Positions 51,268-59,979 of a stretch of DNA of 64,000 nt are shown one piece after another. The DNA is from Pedobacter sp. L105 (GTDB lineage: Bacteria > Bacteroidota > Bacteroidia > Sphingobacteriales > Sphingobacteriaceae): the NCBI RefSeq assembly GCF_009765875.1, contig NZ_LMUP01000008.1, forward strand, positions 1 through 64,000. The letters run 5' to 3'. A program made the translations under genes and the position numbers. The notes beneath the pieces are model-generated. The model was given only the letters and a program-made list of their open reading frames with translations. It made no database searches and was not told the origin of the DNA. How positions within the stretch are numbered: position 1 is the first letter of the stretch; the number at the start of each line of letters is the position of its first letter.

Positions 51268-52323
51268 CTAAGCTAATTTTACCCTTGGATCTGCAAAGGC
51301 ATACAAAACGTCCACTAAAATATTAATTATTATAAACACAAAGGCTATAAATAAAATAGATCCCATCACTACTGGAAAATCTGACATTTCCAGTGCTTTT
51401 ACCGTAGCCCTGCCCAATCCATTATAGCCAAAAATATATTCCACAAAAAAGGAACCGGCAAGCAGCGAAGCAAACCAGCCGGAAATTGCTGTAATTATCG
51501 GGTTCATTGCATTTTTCAGCGCATGTTTATAGACCACGGCATGATGTCCCAATCCTTTTGCTTTTGCCGTACGGATATAGTCCTGCCCCAGGATATCCAG
51601 CATCGCAGATCTGGTTAACTGTACAATAATTGCCAGAGGGCGAAGACCCAGGGTAATAACTGGCAGCACCAGGTTTTTTAAAGTAAGCACTTCACCTTTA
51701 AATGGATCGTAGCTATATAGACTTCCCGACATGTTAAGCCCGGTATAAGGTCCGAGAACAAAGCCGAAAAACCAGGCGATGATAATTCCGGCAAAAAAAG
51801 AAGGTGCGGAAATTCCAAGGATAGCAAAAGCATTTGCACTATGGTCTATCCAGGTATTTTTATAGACAGCGGATAGTACGCCAAAAAAAACGCCAATTAC
51901 GGTCGCAAAAATCATAGCTGTTGCTGCCAGGACAAATGTATTCGGGACGGTTTCCGACAAGATGGTGGAGACCTCACGTTTGGTTTGGTAAGAACGCCGC
52001 AGGTAAGGCCATTTCAGAACTATCACATGAGATTGAACGGCAATCAGCGGGAAATAATGGTATTTCTGCTGCTCCTCAGGCTGCCTATCGTGATAGCTAA
52101 GTGGTGAAAGATCGTTGATAAATAACAGGAACTGCATGGGTTTAGATTGATCCAGTCCAAATTCCTTACGTACAGCTTCCAGCGACTGTACGTCGGCGCG
52201 CTGGCCCAGGGTCATTCTTGCAGGATCTCCCGGAAGAATATTAAACAGGACGAATACAACGCTTACCACACCCGCCATTACAACGAGCCCGTAACCGAAT
52301 TTCCTGAGTGCATACCACCACAT
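51268..52323 (-). CDS. ABC transporter permease, oligopeptide/dipeptide type (DppB/OppB-like), without partners
   Basis: 351 aa, six predicted helices. N-terminal FGYGLVVMAGVVSVVFVLFN then ILPGDPARMTLGQRADVQSL, the standard DppB start; the BPD permease loop is visible (LTRSAMLDILGQDYIRTAKA, GLGHHAVVYKHALKNAMNPI) and LAGSFFVEYIFGYNGLGRAT, ALEMSDFPVVMG. The periplasmic part between helices 1 and 2 is larger than usual (about 60-130). No binding protein, second permease or ATPase gene is adjacent, so it must work with subunits encoded elsewhere. Lies 1 bp after the upstream gene. Confidence 0.87.
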   Translation of the reverse strand: MWWYALRKFGYGLVVMAGVVSVVFVLFNILPGDPARMTLGQRADVQSLEAVRKEFGLDQSKPMQFLLFINDLSPLSYHDRQPEEQQKYHYFPLIAVQSHVIVLKWPYLRRSYQTKREVSTILSETVPNTFVLAATAMIFATVIGVFFGVLSAVYKNTWIDHSANAFAILGISAPSFFAGIIIAWFFGFVLGPYTGLNMSGSLYSYDPFKGEVLTLKNLVLPVITLGLRPLAIIVQLTRSAMLDILGQDYIRTAKAKGLGHHAVVYKHALKNAMNPIITAISGWFASLLAGSFFVEYIFGYNGLGRATVKALEMSDFPVVMGSILFIAFVFIIINILVDVLYAFADPRVKLA

Positions 52324-52324
52324 G

Positions 52325-53476
52325 TTAGTTATCGAAGTAGGCTGCTTTTAGTTTATCAAAAGAAGGCATCGACTGATAACTCCATTTATTGATCACCACA
52401 CCATTTTTTAGCAGTAATACACCGGGGTTAGCCCTAACCATACTTTTCAGCGGTACGGCATCAGCATAAAAGATTTCTGCTAAAAACTTATTCTTTTTGC
52501 TGAAGGCAGCGGCATCCTGTGCAGAATTAGAGGTAAGCATTACTACACGGGTGTTGTATTGTTCCGTTACGTCCAGTGTTAACGCATTGAGCCTGCCAAT
52601 AGCCTCTTCATTGGTATCATTGAGGTTATATGCAACGATAACCAGATTATAATAAGGGTTTTCTATCAGTTCTTTGGTATAGTTTGTTCCCGAAGCATCA
52701 CTGATCACCAGGTCTTTGATCTTTGGTTCGTAGCCTTTTTTCAGGAGTGTTTGTACCGGTTCGCCAATGATTTCCCATTTACTATCCTTCCAGATCCCTG
52801 ATTTCAGGTATTCTTTATCACTCATGTCTTTAGTAGCGCCGGTGGTTTTATTCTTTAGCTTGTACATGATCTGGTACTGATCGGGTGCAGCACCATCAGG
52901 GATTTTCATGGCATCGGGCAGGCTCACCCCTACTTTATAAGGCAGAAAATCAAGTATCGGCAGATAAGTATAGGTATAGAGGCTGAACAGGGATGAAAGC
53001 ACCACCAGGGCGATGAGTGCAATTTTTTGTATAGGCGCATGTGTTGTCACCGGCCGTATTTCGGTACGATGAATGAATAAATAAATAATCAGTAGCAGCA
53101 GGACGAGATCTTTTGAAAAAGACTGCCATGGCGTAAGCGGGATGGCATCACCAAAACAGCCGCAAGAGGTAACGACTTTAAAAGCTGCGGAAACAAAAGT
53201 TAAAAAGGTAAAGAAAATGATAATGGCCAGCAGGCCTGTGGCCACTTTTTTATTCCAGAAGCCAAATAACAGCAATGCCCCCAGTACAATTTCCAGGGTA
53301 CAGAGCAGCATCGCTATTCCGGTAGCAAAAGGGCTGAAGAAAGAAATATGAAATACATCAAAATATTCCTGTAGTTTATATCCAAATCCGAGTGTATCAT
53401 TAGCCTTGATCAGACCGGAGAAGATAAAAAGTATACCTACAAATATTCTGGAGAAAATTAACGCAGCTTTGTTCAT
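52325..53476 (-). CDS. DoxX/MauE-like membrane protein with thioredoxin-like tail (BT_3928 family)
   Basis: 383 aa. Four N-terminal helices of DoxX/MauE type (ALIFSRIFVGILFIFSGLIK, ATGIAMLLCTLEIVLGALLL, TGLLAIIIFFTFLTFVSAAF), with CGCFGDAIPLTPWQSFSKD in the MauE-like loop, and a fifth helix at about 147-170. The C-terminal part (about 240-380) is thioredoxin-like (YYNLVIVAYNLNDTNEEAIG, FYADAVPLKSMVRANPGVLL) but without a CxxC. Family function is unknown; redox or quinone-linked chemistry is likely. A -7 box TAAATTTG (53481-53488) sits 5 bp before the ATG, suggesting an extra, nearly leaderless promoter inside the operon. Confidence 0.82.
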   Translation of the reverse strand: MNKAALIFSRIFVGILFIFSGLIKANDTLGFGYKLQEYFDVFHISFFSPFATGIAMLLCTLEIVLGALLLFGFWNKKVATGLLAIIIFFTFLTFVSAAFKVVTSCGCFGDAIPLTPWQSFSKDLVLLLLIIYLFIHRTEIRPVTTHAPIQKIALIALVVLSSLFSLYTYTYLPILDFLPYKVGVSLPDAMKIPDGAAPDQYQIMYKLKNKTTGATKDMSDKEYLKSGIWKDSKWEIIGEPVQTLLKKGYEPKIKDLVISDASGTNYTKELIENPYYNLVIVAYNLNDTNEEAIGRLNALTLDVTEQYNTRVVMLTSNSAQDAAAFSKKNKFLAEIFYADAVPLKSMVRANPGVLLLKNGVVINKWSYQSMPSFDKLKAAYFDN

Positions 53477-53502
53477 CTTTCAAATTTATTTTTAACCGGC
53501 TT

Positions 53503-54045
53503 TTACTTTACCGCTAACTTAATCAACGCAAAAACTGCGTAGTTCAACATATCCTGATAATTGGCAATTACTCCTTCAGACGCGACCGTTTCACCAAGGT
53601 TATCTTCAATTTGTTTCACCCGGAAGATCTTCATCAGAATAAGATCTGTCAAAGAGCTGATCCTCATATCCCGCCAGGCTTCTCCATAATCATGGTTTTT
53701 TGCCATCATCAGTTCTTTGGCTTCGCGAGTTTTTTCATCAAATAATGCTTCTACCACATCAACATTCAGTTCCATGGGATCTTCTTCACTCATATCCTGT
53801 TGCATCATGGCAATCACACAGTAGTTAATGATCCCGATATATTCCGGGATGATGCCCTCTCCAACTTTAGATACCTTTTTCTCTTCCAGCGTGCGTATAC
53901 GTTGAGCTTTGATAAACAACTGATCTGTAATAGAGGATAAACGCAGAATGCGCCAGGCAGTTCCGTAGTCTTTGGTTTTTTTTAAAAAAAGCGATTTACA
54001 AACCGCAATTACTGAATCGAATTCTTGTGAGGTGTTTGCTGCCAA
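53503..54045 (-). CDS. DUF1599 domain protein with two repeats
   Basis: 180 aa, made of two similar halves: KDYGTAWRILRLSSITDQLF in the first and HDYGEAWRDMRISSLTDLIL in the second, each followed by RIRTLEE or RVKQIED, a Gly/Glu-rich turn (KVGEGIIPEYIGIINYCVIA and VASEGVIANYQDMLNYAVFA) and a helix. This internal duplication is the DUF1599 pattern, common in Bacteroidota. Function unknown. First gene of the minus-strand group and divergent from folP. Confidence 0.87.
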   Translation of the reverse strand: MAANTSQEFDSVIAVCKSLFLKKTKDYGTAWRILRLSSITDQLFIKAQRIRTLEEKKVSKVGEGIIPEYIGIINYCVIAMMQQDMSEEDPMELNVDVVEALFDEKTREAKELMMAKNHDYGEAWRDMRISSLTDLILMKIFRVKQIEDNLGETVASEGVIANYQDMLNYAVFALIKLAVK

Positions 54046-54084
54046 AACAATTAAAATATTTAGTTTAAAGCTGTTTTAATACTG

Positions 54085-54092
54085 TATTTTTG
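54085..54092 (+). promoter_or_regulatory. -7 box of folP
   Basis: TATTTTTG fits TAnnTTTG and ends 9 bp before the ATG, so the folP mRNA should have only a few leader bases. Confidence 0.45.
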
Positions 54093-54101
54093 TATTAAAT
54101 C

Positions 54102-54959
54102 ATGGCTAAAGATACGTTTTTAAACCGAAAAGCAACACTAAACCTCAAAGGCGAACTGATCGATTTGAGCCGCCCCTGCGTGATGGGTATCCTGAATTTA
54201 ACACCAGATTCTTTCTATAGCAGCAGCAGGATCAGCTCGATTGATGCTGCCCTGGAAAGAGTAGAAACCTGCTTAACAGAAGGCGCTTTATTTATTGATA
54301 TAGGCGCTTATTCTTCCCGTCCCGGAGCAGATGAGATCAGTACGGATGAAGAATTAAAAAGAATTGTACCGGTAATTGCCGCGATCAGCAAACGATATCC
54401 CGAAGCCAGGCTCTCCATAGATACTTTCCGCGCTAAAGTGGCCAGGGAAACAATTGAAGCGGGCGCACATCTTGTCAATGATATTTCAGGTGGGACGCTG
54501 GATGAAGAACTATTTGAAACAGTAGCTGCTTTGAATGTACCTTATATCCTGATGCACATGAAGGGTAATCCAAAGACCATGCAAAAAGATCCGGTGTATG
54601 AAAATATTGGATTGGAAGTAGTGGATTATTTTGCAGAGAAAGTGGCAAGGTTAAAAAAATTAGGCGTTAAAGACATCATTCTTGACCCGGGATTTGGCTT
54701 TGCCAAGACTATCAACCACAATTACCAGTTATTAAACCAGCTGGAAAACCTAAATTTATTTGAGCTGCCTGTACTGGTTGGCTTTTCCAGAAAATCCATG
54801 ATCTATAATTTTTTAGGTATTAAACCAGAAACAGCTTTAAACGGCACTACAGTGCTTAATACCCTTGCCCTGCAGAAAGGCGCATCCATTTTGAGGGTAC
54901 ATGATGTAAAAGCAGCCACAGAATGCATTGCCCTGGTTGAAAAGATGCAGGAGCAATAA
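54102..54959 (+). CDS. folP: Dihydropteroate synthase
   Basis: 285 aa. Joins p-aminobenzoate to dihydropterin pyrophosphate in folate synthesis; target of sulfonamides. Motifs: CVMGILNLTPDSFYSSSRIS, the Gly-rich DIGAYSSRPGADEIS, RLSIDTFRAKVARETIEAGA, LVNDISGG, PYILMHMKGNPKTMQ, DIILDPGFGFAKTINHNYQL, VGFSRKSMI and C-terminal ILRVHDVKAATE. cdaA follows after 30 bp; this folP-cdaA order is frequent in Bacteroidota. Confidence 0.95.
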   Translation: MAKDTFLNRKATLNLKGELIDLSRPCVMGILNLTPDSFYSSSRISSIDAALERVETCLTEGALFIDIGAYSSRPGADEISTDEELKRIVPVIAAISKRYPEARLSIDTFRAKVARETIEAGAHLVNDISGGTLDEELFETVAALNVPYILMHMKGNPKTMQKDPVYENIGLEVVDYFAEKVARLKKLGVKDIILDPGFGFAKTINHNYQLLNQLENLNLFELPVLVGFSRKSMIYNFLGIKPETALNGTTVLNTLALQKGASILRVHDVKAATECIALVEKMQEQ

Positions 54960-54989
54960 TATTTCCGTAAATTAACTAACTTGGCAATA

Positions 54990-55781
54990 ATGAAAGGCTT
55001 CGACTTTGATTTTCTAACCATAACTGTTACGGATGTAGTGGACATTTTGTTCGTTGCCTTCCTGATTTATTATACTTATAACCTGATCAAGAACACATTG
55101 GCAGTAAACTTACTGCTGGGTATGTTTATCATCCTGATCCTATGGTTTGTGGTAGATGCATTAAATATGCGTCTCCTGTCTACCATTATCAACAAGTTTA
55201 TGAGCGTAGGGATCATTGCACTGATCGTTATCTTTCAACCCGAGATAAGGCGGTTTTTACTGCTCATAGGAAAAAACACTTTTCTGCAGAAGAATAAAGC
55301 ATGGTGGGGATACTTATTTGGGAGTAAAGATATTGAACGGGATAACCTGGTGAGGATTAAACCTATTATTGATGCCTGCAAAAGCATGAAAAAATCAAGA
55401 ACGGGTGCCCTGATTGTATTTGTGAAGTTTTATGATGACCAGCTGTTTGCCAATAGTTGCGAGCTGATTGATTCAAAAATATCAAAACGTTTATTGGAGA
55501 GTATTTTTCAAAAATATAGCCCGCTGCATGATGGCGCCGTAGTGATTTCAGAAAATAAGATCAAGAGTGCCAGCTGTATCCTTCCCCTTACTGATAATGA
55601 CAAGTTGCCCCCCCAGTTTGGATTACGTCACCGCGCAGGAATAGGGATATCTGAAACAACCGATGCCGTAGCGGTCATTGTATCTGAAGAAACGGGAGAG
55701 ATTGCTTATGCCAAACAGGGCCGCGTAAGGATGAATGTTTCTTTTGGAGAGCTGGAAAAATTACTGAATAAGGATTTTTAG
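54990..55781 (+). CDS. cdaA: Diadenylate cyclase CdaA
   Basis: 263 aa from the ATG at 54990 (a TTG at 54981 would add three residues). Makes the second messenger c-di-AMP from two ATP at the inner membrane. Three N-terminal helices (VVDILFVAFLIYYTYNLI, LAVNLLLGMFIILILWFVVD, FMSVGIIALIVIFQPEIRRF), then the DAC domain with catalytic DGA starting at Asp181 (LHDGAVVIS) and RHR at 213-215 (GLRHRAGIGISETTDAVAV). Its product controls osmolyte transport and cell-wall balance in other bacteria. Confidence 0.94.
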   Translation: MKGFDFDFLTITVTDVVDILFVAFLIYYTYNLIKNTLAVNLLLGMFIILILWFVVDALNMRLLSTIINKFMSVGIIALIVIFQPEIRRFLLLIGKNTFLQKNKAWWGYLFGSKDIERDNLVRIKPIIDACKSMKKSRTGALIVFVKFYDDQLFANSCELIDSKISKRLLESIFQKYSPLHDGAVVISENKIKSASCILPLTDNDKLPPQFGLRHRAGIGISETTDAVAVIVSEETGEIAYAKQGRVRMNVSFGELEKLLNKDF

Positions 55782-55830
55782 ATCTTTTGTTCTTTCTTTC
55801 AGCATAAGTTCAAAATATTGCTAAAACGAA

Positions 55831-55872
55831 AAATCCGGTACAAGACCGGATTTCTTTACCGGTGTTCACCGG
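55831..55872. terminator. Hairpins between convergent cdaA and the bacilliredoxin gene
   Basis: AAATCCGG (55831-55838) pairs with CCGGATTT (55846-55853), and a second palindrome CCGGTG-TT-CACCGG lies at 55859-55872. The first has A/T on both sides and can serve both directions. Confidence 0.75.
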
Positions 55873-55893
55873 AGAATAAGTTAAAGTAGCTGA

Positions 55894-56304
55894 CTAGCAG
55901 AACTGGTCAAAAGCACCCATCAGGTTGTCTGCGATCATTTGAGCAGGACGTCCTTCAATTTGATGGCGCTCGATCATATGAACCAGTTTACCATCTTTGA
56001 ATAATGCCATTGCAGGCGAAGACGGAGGGAAAGGCATCATGTAACTTCTGGCCCTGTTTACAGCGTCAGTTTCCATACCTGCAAAAACAGTGATCATTTT
56101 ATCAGGATGTTTTTCATTGGCTGCAGCCATTCTTGCTGCCGGACGTGCATTTGCAGCTGCACAGCCGCAAACAGAGTTCACTACAACAAAGACAGTTCCT
56201 TCAGCAGTGATGGCATTATCTACCTCTTCTGCAGTTTTCATTTCTTCAAAACCTACGTTGGTGAGTTCAGCACGCATAGGTTCTACTAAATATTCAGGAT
56301 ACAT
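55894..56304 (-). CDS. BrxA/BrxB-family bacilliredoxin
   Basis: 136 aa. N-terminus MYPEYLVEPMRAELTNVGFE and the redox motif Cys46-Gly-Cys48 (NSVCGCAAANARPAARMA) are characteristic of the family (DUF1094/YphP). These thioredoxin-fold proteins remove bacillithiol from oxidised protein cysteines. Further conserved parts are VFAGMETDAVNRARSYM, PFPPSSPAMALFKDGKLVHM and IERHQIEGR. It has an exact-consensus promoter, and no partner gene is adjacent. Confidence 0.92.
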   Translation of the reverse strand: MYPEYLVEPMRAELTNVGFEEMKTAEEVDNAITAEGTVFVVVNSVCGCAAANARPAARMAAANEKHPDKMITVFAGMETDAVNRARSYMMPFPPSSPAMALFKDGKLVHMIERHQIEGRPAQMIADNLMGAFDQFC

Positions 56305-56654
56305 ATATTAAGCTTTAATTTTATAATTCTATTTTATTTATACAAATGTACAGTACCATTGTATAGCATCAAAGCTTTACCATTTGAAGGGATTGTTTTT
56401 TACCTTCAAATTACTTTGATAGAAGATCATCGATTTATTATCAAGTCAGCTTTTATACTATAAATCATATAGCAAACACTTACCTATTGAAAAAAAACTA
56501 ATTCTACTATTGGATAATTAAAATACAGTATTTATCTTTGAAAGAAATTAAATATGTAAAATAAAACTTAAACAAAAATTTGTGAACTAAAATAGAAATA
56601 TAATTAGTTTTTGAATACCAGTGTCTTTATACGTTATAAAAATTAAAATAATAG
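56305..56654. other. AT-rich intergenic region
   Basis: 350 bp between the divergent bacilliredoxin gene and the hypothetical membrane protein gene. Beyond the bacilliredoxin promoter nothing specific is seen; the right part is very AT-rich. Confidence 0.5.
56343..56372 (-). promoter_or_regulatory. Consensus promoter of the bacilliredoxin gene
   Basis: On the minus strand TTG (56370-56372), 19 nt, TACATTTG (56343-56350): a full match to the Bacteroidota consensus. The leader would be about 30 nt. Confidence 0.7.
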
Positions 56655-57125
56655 ATGGGTCAGTCATTTCATTACATATTAAAATCTGCCAGATGGCTTG
56701 TTTTTATAGCGGGTGTTGGTTTGAGCCAATTATTAATCATATTTCTCTTCAAATTCCTCGATACACAAAAATTGGATATTCACGACTTTATATTTAATGG
56801 CTTCTTTTTATTTTTATGTGTTTCCAGCGTATCATCCATCTGTTATGAATTTTATGCGGAAAACAATATACCGATCAATAAATCTGTGAATGACTGGTTA
56901 TTCATTTTTAGTGTTTTAATTATCTTATCATCAATGATAATTTATTCCAATATCTACTTTAAGCACTTAGATGTCAATTATAAGAGTCAACATTTACCAA
57001 ACAATATACAAAATGCCTATGTTCTTACACATACCATATTAGTAGGCTGTTCAGCAATTATAGCACTAGTATTAAAATCAATTGTTTATTACCACCACGA
57101 TAAAGTAAGTGAAAATGGAAAATAG
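56655..57125 (+). CDS. Hypothetical four-helix membrane protein
   Basis: 156 aa, no family recognised. Four hydrophobic segments are clear (about 14-34 WLVFIAGVGLSQLLIIFLFK, 44-66 NGFFLFLCVSSVSSICYEF, 82-101 WLFIFSVLIILSSMIIYSN, 121-147 LVGCSAIIALVLKSIVYY) with short polar loops and a charged tail. The codons are more AT-rich than those of its neighbours, a hint of acquisition or relaxed selection. It overlaps the next ORF by 11 bp, so the two probably form a unit. Confidence 0.6.
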   Translation: MGQSFHYILKSARWLVFIAGVGLSQLLIIFLFKFLDTQKLDIHDFIFNGFFLFLCVSSVSSICYEFYAENNIPINKSVNDWLFIFSVLIILSSMIIYSNIYFKHLDVNYKSQHLPNNIQNAYVLTHTILVGCSAIIALVLKSIVYYHHDKVSENGK

Positions 57126-57372
57126 TTTAATTATACCACTAATAACTCTGGGAGTTTCTATGGTTGGGTTTATAATTTTCGCCGTGAAAGCCTTTAAGCA
57201 AATTTTTGGGTTAGAAAGCGGAAAGAATAGCAGAATAGCAGGGCTCAACGAAATAAATGGATATACAGCGCCTGAAAATCATAGCATCTACGGATTTAGA
57301 TCTGGGAGAGAAGTTTCGAAGAAACTAACATGCGCTCCCAATAAATACCAAATGAGCAAACGGAATGTTTAA
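57115..57372 (+). CDS. Hypothetical small protein with one membrane helix
   Basis: 85 aa from the ATG at 57115; a GTG at 57109 would add two residues. One N-terminal helix (about 5-27, LIIPLITLGVSMVGFIIFAV) followed by a polar tail with SGKNSRIAGLNEINGY and a basic end. No family recognised. The start overlaps the end of the upstream membrane protein gene, suggesting translational coupling and a joint membrane role. Confidence 0.5.
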   Translation: MENSLIIPLITLGVSMVGFIIFAVKAFKQIFGLESGKNSRIAGLNEINGYTAPENHSIYGFRSGREVSKKLTCAPNKYQMSKRNV

Positions 57373-57414
57373 GTATCCTCAATTAGCCCATATAAGTCAT
57401 AATCATATGGCTTT

Positions 57415-57445
57415 TTGATTTTGGCTAAACTATTGTGTAATTTTG
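57415..57445 (+). promoter_or_regulatory. Consensus promoter of ahcY
   Basis: TTG (57415-57417), 20 nt, TAATTTTG (57438-57445). The leader would be about 100 nt. It shows no recognisable SAH riboswitch. Confidence 0.7.
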
Positions 57446-57550
57446 TAGAAGAATAAAATGGAGTTTAAAAATTGCTGTGCAAACAGTAGGCAAAGCATTC
57501 TGAAAAACTCAAACAACTAACTAACAATCAGAAACTTAATTAATAATAAT

Positions 57551-58867
57551 ATGTCATCAGTAGAGACTACTTATATCCCTTATAAAGTAAAGGATATTTC
57601 ACTGGCAGAATGGGGCCGTAAAGAAATTGGATTAGCAGAAGCAGAAATGCCTGGCCTAATGTCTTTACGCGAAGAATTTGGTCCGTCGAAGCCCTTAAAA
57701 GGCGCACGTATTGCAGGTTGTCTGCATATGACCATCCAGACTGCAGTTTTAATTGAAACTTTGGTTGAACTGGGTGCTGAAGTTACCTGGTCATCATGTA
57801 ATATTTTCTCTACGCAGGATCACGCTGCTGCTGCAATTGCTGCTGCGGGTATCCAGGTTTATGCCTGGAAAGGCTTAAACGAAGAAGAATTTGACTGGTG
57901 TATTGAGCAAACTTTACATTTTGGTGCTGAGCAACAACCTTTAAACATGATCTTAGACGATGGTGGTGATTTAACCAACATGGTTTTTGACAGGTACCCA
58001 GAGCTGATCGCTGCGATCAAAGGTTTGTCTGAAGAAACCACTACCGGTGTTCACCGTTTGTACGAACGCATGAAAAACGGAACATTACATTTACCTGCAA
58101 TCAACGTAAACGACTCTGTTACAAAATCTAAATTTGACAACAAATATGGCTGCCGTGAGTCATTGGTAGATGCGATCCGTCGTGCTACTGATGTAATGAT
58201 GGCAGGTAAAGTTGCTGTTGTAGCAGGTTACGGTGATGTAGGTAAAGGTTCTGCTGAATCTTTAAGCTCACAAGGTGTTCGTGTAATCGTTTCTGAGATA
58301 GATCCTATCTGTGCGCTACAGGCTGCAATGGAAGGTTATGAAGTGAAAAAATTCGTTAACGCGGTTAAAGAAGCTGATATCGTAGTAACTACTACAGGTA
58401 ACTGTGACATCGTTCGTGCAGAACACTTCAAAACAATGAAAGATAAAGTTATCGTTTGTAACATTGGTCACTTTGACAATGAGATCGACGTTGCCTGGTT
58501 AAACACAAACTATGGGCATACTAAAGTTGAGATCAAACCTCAGGTTGATAAATATACTATCGACGGTAAAGATGTGATCTTACTGGCGGAAGGACGTTTG
58601 GTTAACTTAGGTTGCGCCACTGGTCACCCAAGTTTTGTAATGTCTGCTTCTTTCACCAACCAAACTTTAGCACAATTAGAGTTATGGATGAACCCTGGTA
58701 AATACGAGAACAAAGTTTACGTTCTTCCAAAATATCTGGATGAAAAAGTGGCACGTTTACACTTAGCTAAAATCGGCGTTGAATTAGATGAACTGGATCA
58801 GCACCAGGCTGATTATATTGGCGTACCTGTTGCAGGTCCTTTCAAAGGAGATGCTTACAGATACTAA
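57551..58867 (+). CDS. ahcY: Adenosylhomocysteinase (S-adenosyl-L-homocysteine hydrolase)
   Basis: 438 aa. Splits S-adenosylhomocysteine into adenosine and homocysteine, keeping SAM-dependent methylation running; cytoplasmic, bound NAD. Motifs: [73 protein letters not shown] motif GYGDVGKG (226-233), [28 protein letters not shown] and C-terminal [10 protein letters not shown]. Length is that of the short bacterial/eukaryal form. Confidence 0.97.
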   Translation: MSSVETTYIPYKVKDISLAEWGRKEIGLAEAEMPGLMSLREEFGPSKPLKGARIAGCLHMTIQTAVLIETLVELGAEVTWSSCNIFSTQDHAAAAIAAAGIQVYAWKGLNEEEFDWCIEQTLHFGAEQQPLNMILDDGGDLTNMVFDRYPELIAAIKGLSEETTTGVHRLYERMKNGTLHLPAINVNDSVTKSKFDNKYGCRESLVDAIRRATDVMMAGKVAVVAGYGDVGKGSAESLSSQGVRVIVSEIDPICALQAAMEGYEVKKFVNAVKEADIVVTTTGNCDIVRAEHFKTMKDKVIVCNIGHFDNEIDVAWLNTNYGHTKVEIKPQVDKYTIDGKDVILLAEGRLVNLGCATGHPSFVMSASFTNQTLAQLELWMNPGKYENKVYVLPKYLDEKVARLHLAKIGVELDELDQHQADYIGVPVAGPFKGDAYRY

Positions 58868-58883
58868 GCTCAAGTAATATTTT

Positions 58884-58921
58884 AAAAGGGGATGCCGCTA
58901 ACCAGCAGCATTCCCTTTTTT
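58884..58921. terminator. Terminator between convergent ahcY and the deacetylase gene
   Basis: Sixteen-base arms 58884-58899 and 58904-58919 pair with one G-U and one mismatch around a 4-nt loop, with A4 before and T7 after. Confidence 0.85.
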
Positions 58922-58949
58922 TGTGGCTCATTAATTCTTTACCTGTGAT

Positions 58950-59957
58950 TTATTGGGTAGAAAACTCATCCTCAACACTTTCTGAGAGATCATACATCAT
59001 CCATTGCTTACCCATAATATCAGCAGATTTACTTTTTAACAGTTTGATGAAATCGTTCACCCCTATCTCCTCATTTCCATTTCCATGGATCAGGACGATA
59101 CTACCTGGCGCCGCTTGCTGCCCTTTAGCCAGCCAGGCATCACTCCCTATAGGGATAATACCATAAGACAATACTTTATCTACTACCCGCTGATCTGAAA
59201 CCAATCCCGGGAAACGGAAAAACACTGAAGGCAGCAAGCCATGCTGCAACATAGCCAGTTCAGTACCCAATATCTCAAAATTCAAATCTGTGCCGGGCTC
59301 CAGCAGGAAATTGGTTTTCAGTGGGGCAGTGAGGCTAAAGTGATGATTAAAAGTATGGTCAGTCCAGGTAATATCGATTTCCTTTTTTGCCACCAGTTCT
59401 TTCAGCCAGTTAAGATCGTCGGTATGTGTTAACATCCATCTTCCTGTGATAGAAATTGCAACCGGGACGGGCTGCTCTATTTTTTTAAACTCTGCGATCA
59501 GTGAAGTAAAAATGATCCGGTCGAGCGGTTTATGCGAAGGACAAAGATCAATAGTTAGCGTTATTCCTTTTTCTTTTGGATACCCCCGCGTGATACCGGC
59601 ATCCTGTAAGGCCAGGGATTGTTTACCGGCGGCAGACAAAGCCCTGAAATAAGGGGTATTTTGAAAGTAAGTTTGAGTAGCTACCCAATTCATTTGTTTC
59701 ACCGCTACAGCAACTGAGGCGGGAAGAAGTTGTGTTGATAATGTTTGTGGATCTACTGCCAGGTAAGTCAGCTGACCTGATTTTTCCATTTTCCGGAGCA
59801 GTAGTAACTCTTTACCTTGGACTTTGGCCACTCCAGTATAAATACTATAGTTTTTAACTACTTCCTGTGCTGTACAAAAAGTAGATATAAAAAATAGCAG
59901 AAAGCAACTTAATATACCTGCTGACAACCTGTTTACAATAATATTATACCTGTTCAT
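58950..59957 (-). CDS. Polysaccharide deacetylase-family protein, secreted
   Basis: 335 aa from the ATG at 59957, which begins the signal peptide ([20 protein letters not shown]); a longer frame from 60101 would run over the divergent pdxJ start. NodB-like fold: [20 protein letters not shown] (the usual TFDD is replaced by TIDLCPS), [13 protein letters not shown] with the His pair, [11 protein letters not shown], and [11 protein letters not shown]. Extra N-terminal residues (about 28-100) belong to no known domain. The altered first motif makes activity on chitin-like substrates uncertain. A gene near pdxJ by chance. Confidence 0.75.
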   Translation of the reverse strand: MNRYNIIVNRLSAGILSCFLLFFISTFCTAQEVVKNYSIYTGVAKVQGKELLLLRKMEKSGQLTYLAVDPQTLSTQLLPASVAVAVKQMNWVATQTYFQNTPYFRALSAAGKQSLALQDAGITRGYPKEKGITLTIDLCPSHKPLDRIIFTSLIAEFKKIEQPVPVAISITGRWMLTHTDDLNWLKELVAKKEIDITWTDHTFNHHFSLTAPLKTNFLLEPGTDLNFEILGTELAMLQHGLLPSVFFRFPGLVSDQRVVDKVLSYGIIPIGSDAWLAKGQQAAPGSIVLIHGNGNEEIGVNDFIKLLKSKSADIMGKQWMMYDLSESVEDEFSTQ

Positions 59958-59968
59958 ATTTAATAAAT

Positions 59969-59976
59969 TACCTTTG
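59969..59976 (+). promoter_or_regulatory. -7 box of pdxJ
   Basis: TACCTTTG matches TAnnTTTG and ends 3 bp before the ATG, so the transcript should begin at or next to the start codon. Confidence 0.5.
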
Positions 59977-59979
59977 TAT

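Noticed and set aside
57446..57550. SAH riboswitch in the ahcY leader
   Set aside because: The roughly 100-nt leader shows no stable stems of the expected arrangement; a long leader alone is not evidence.
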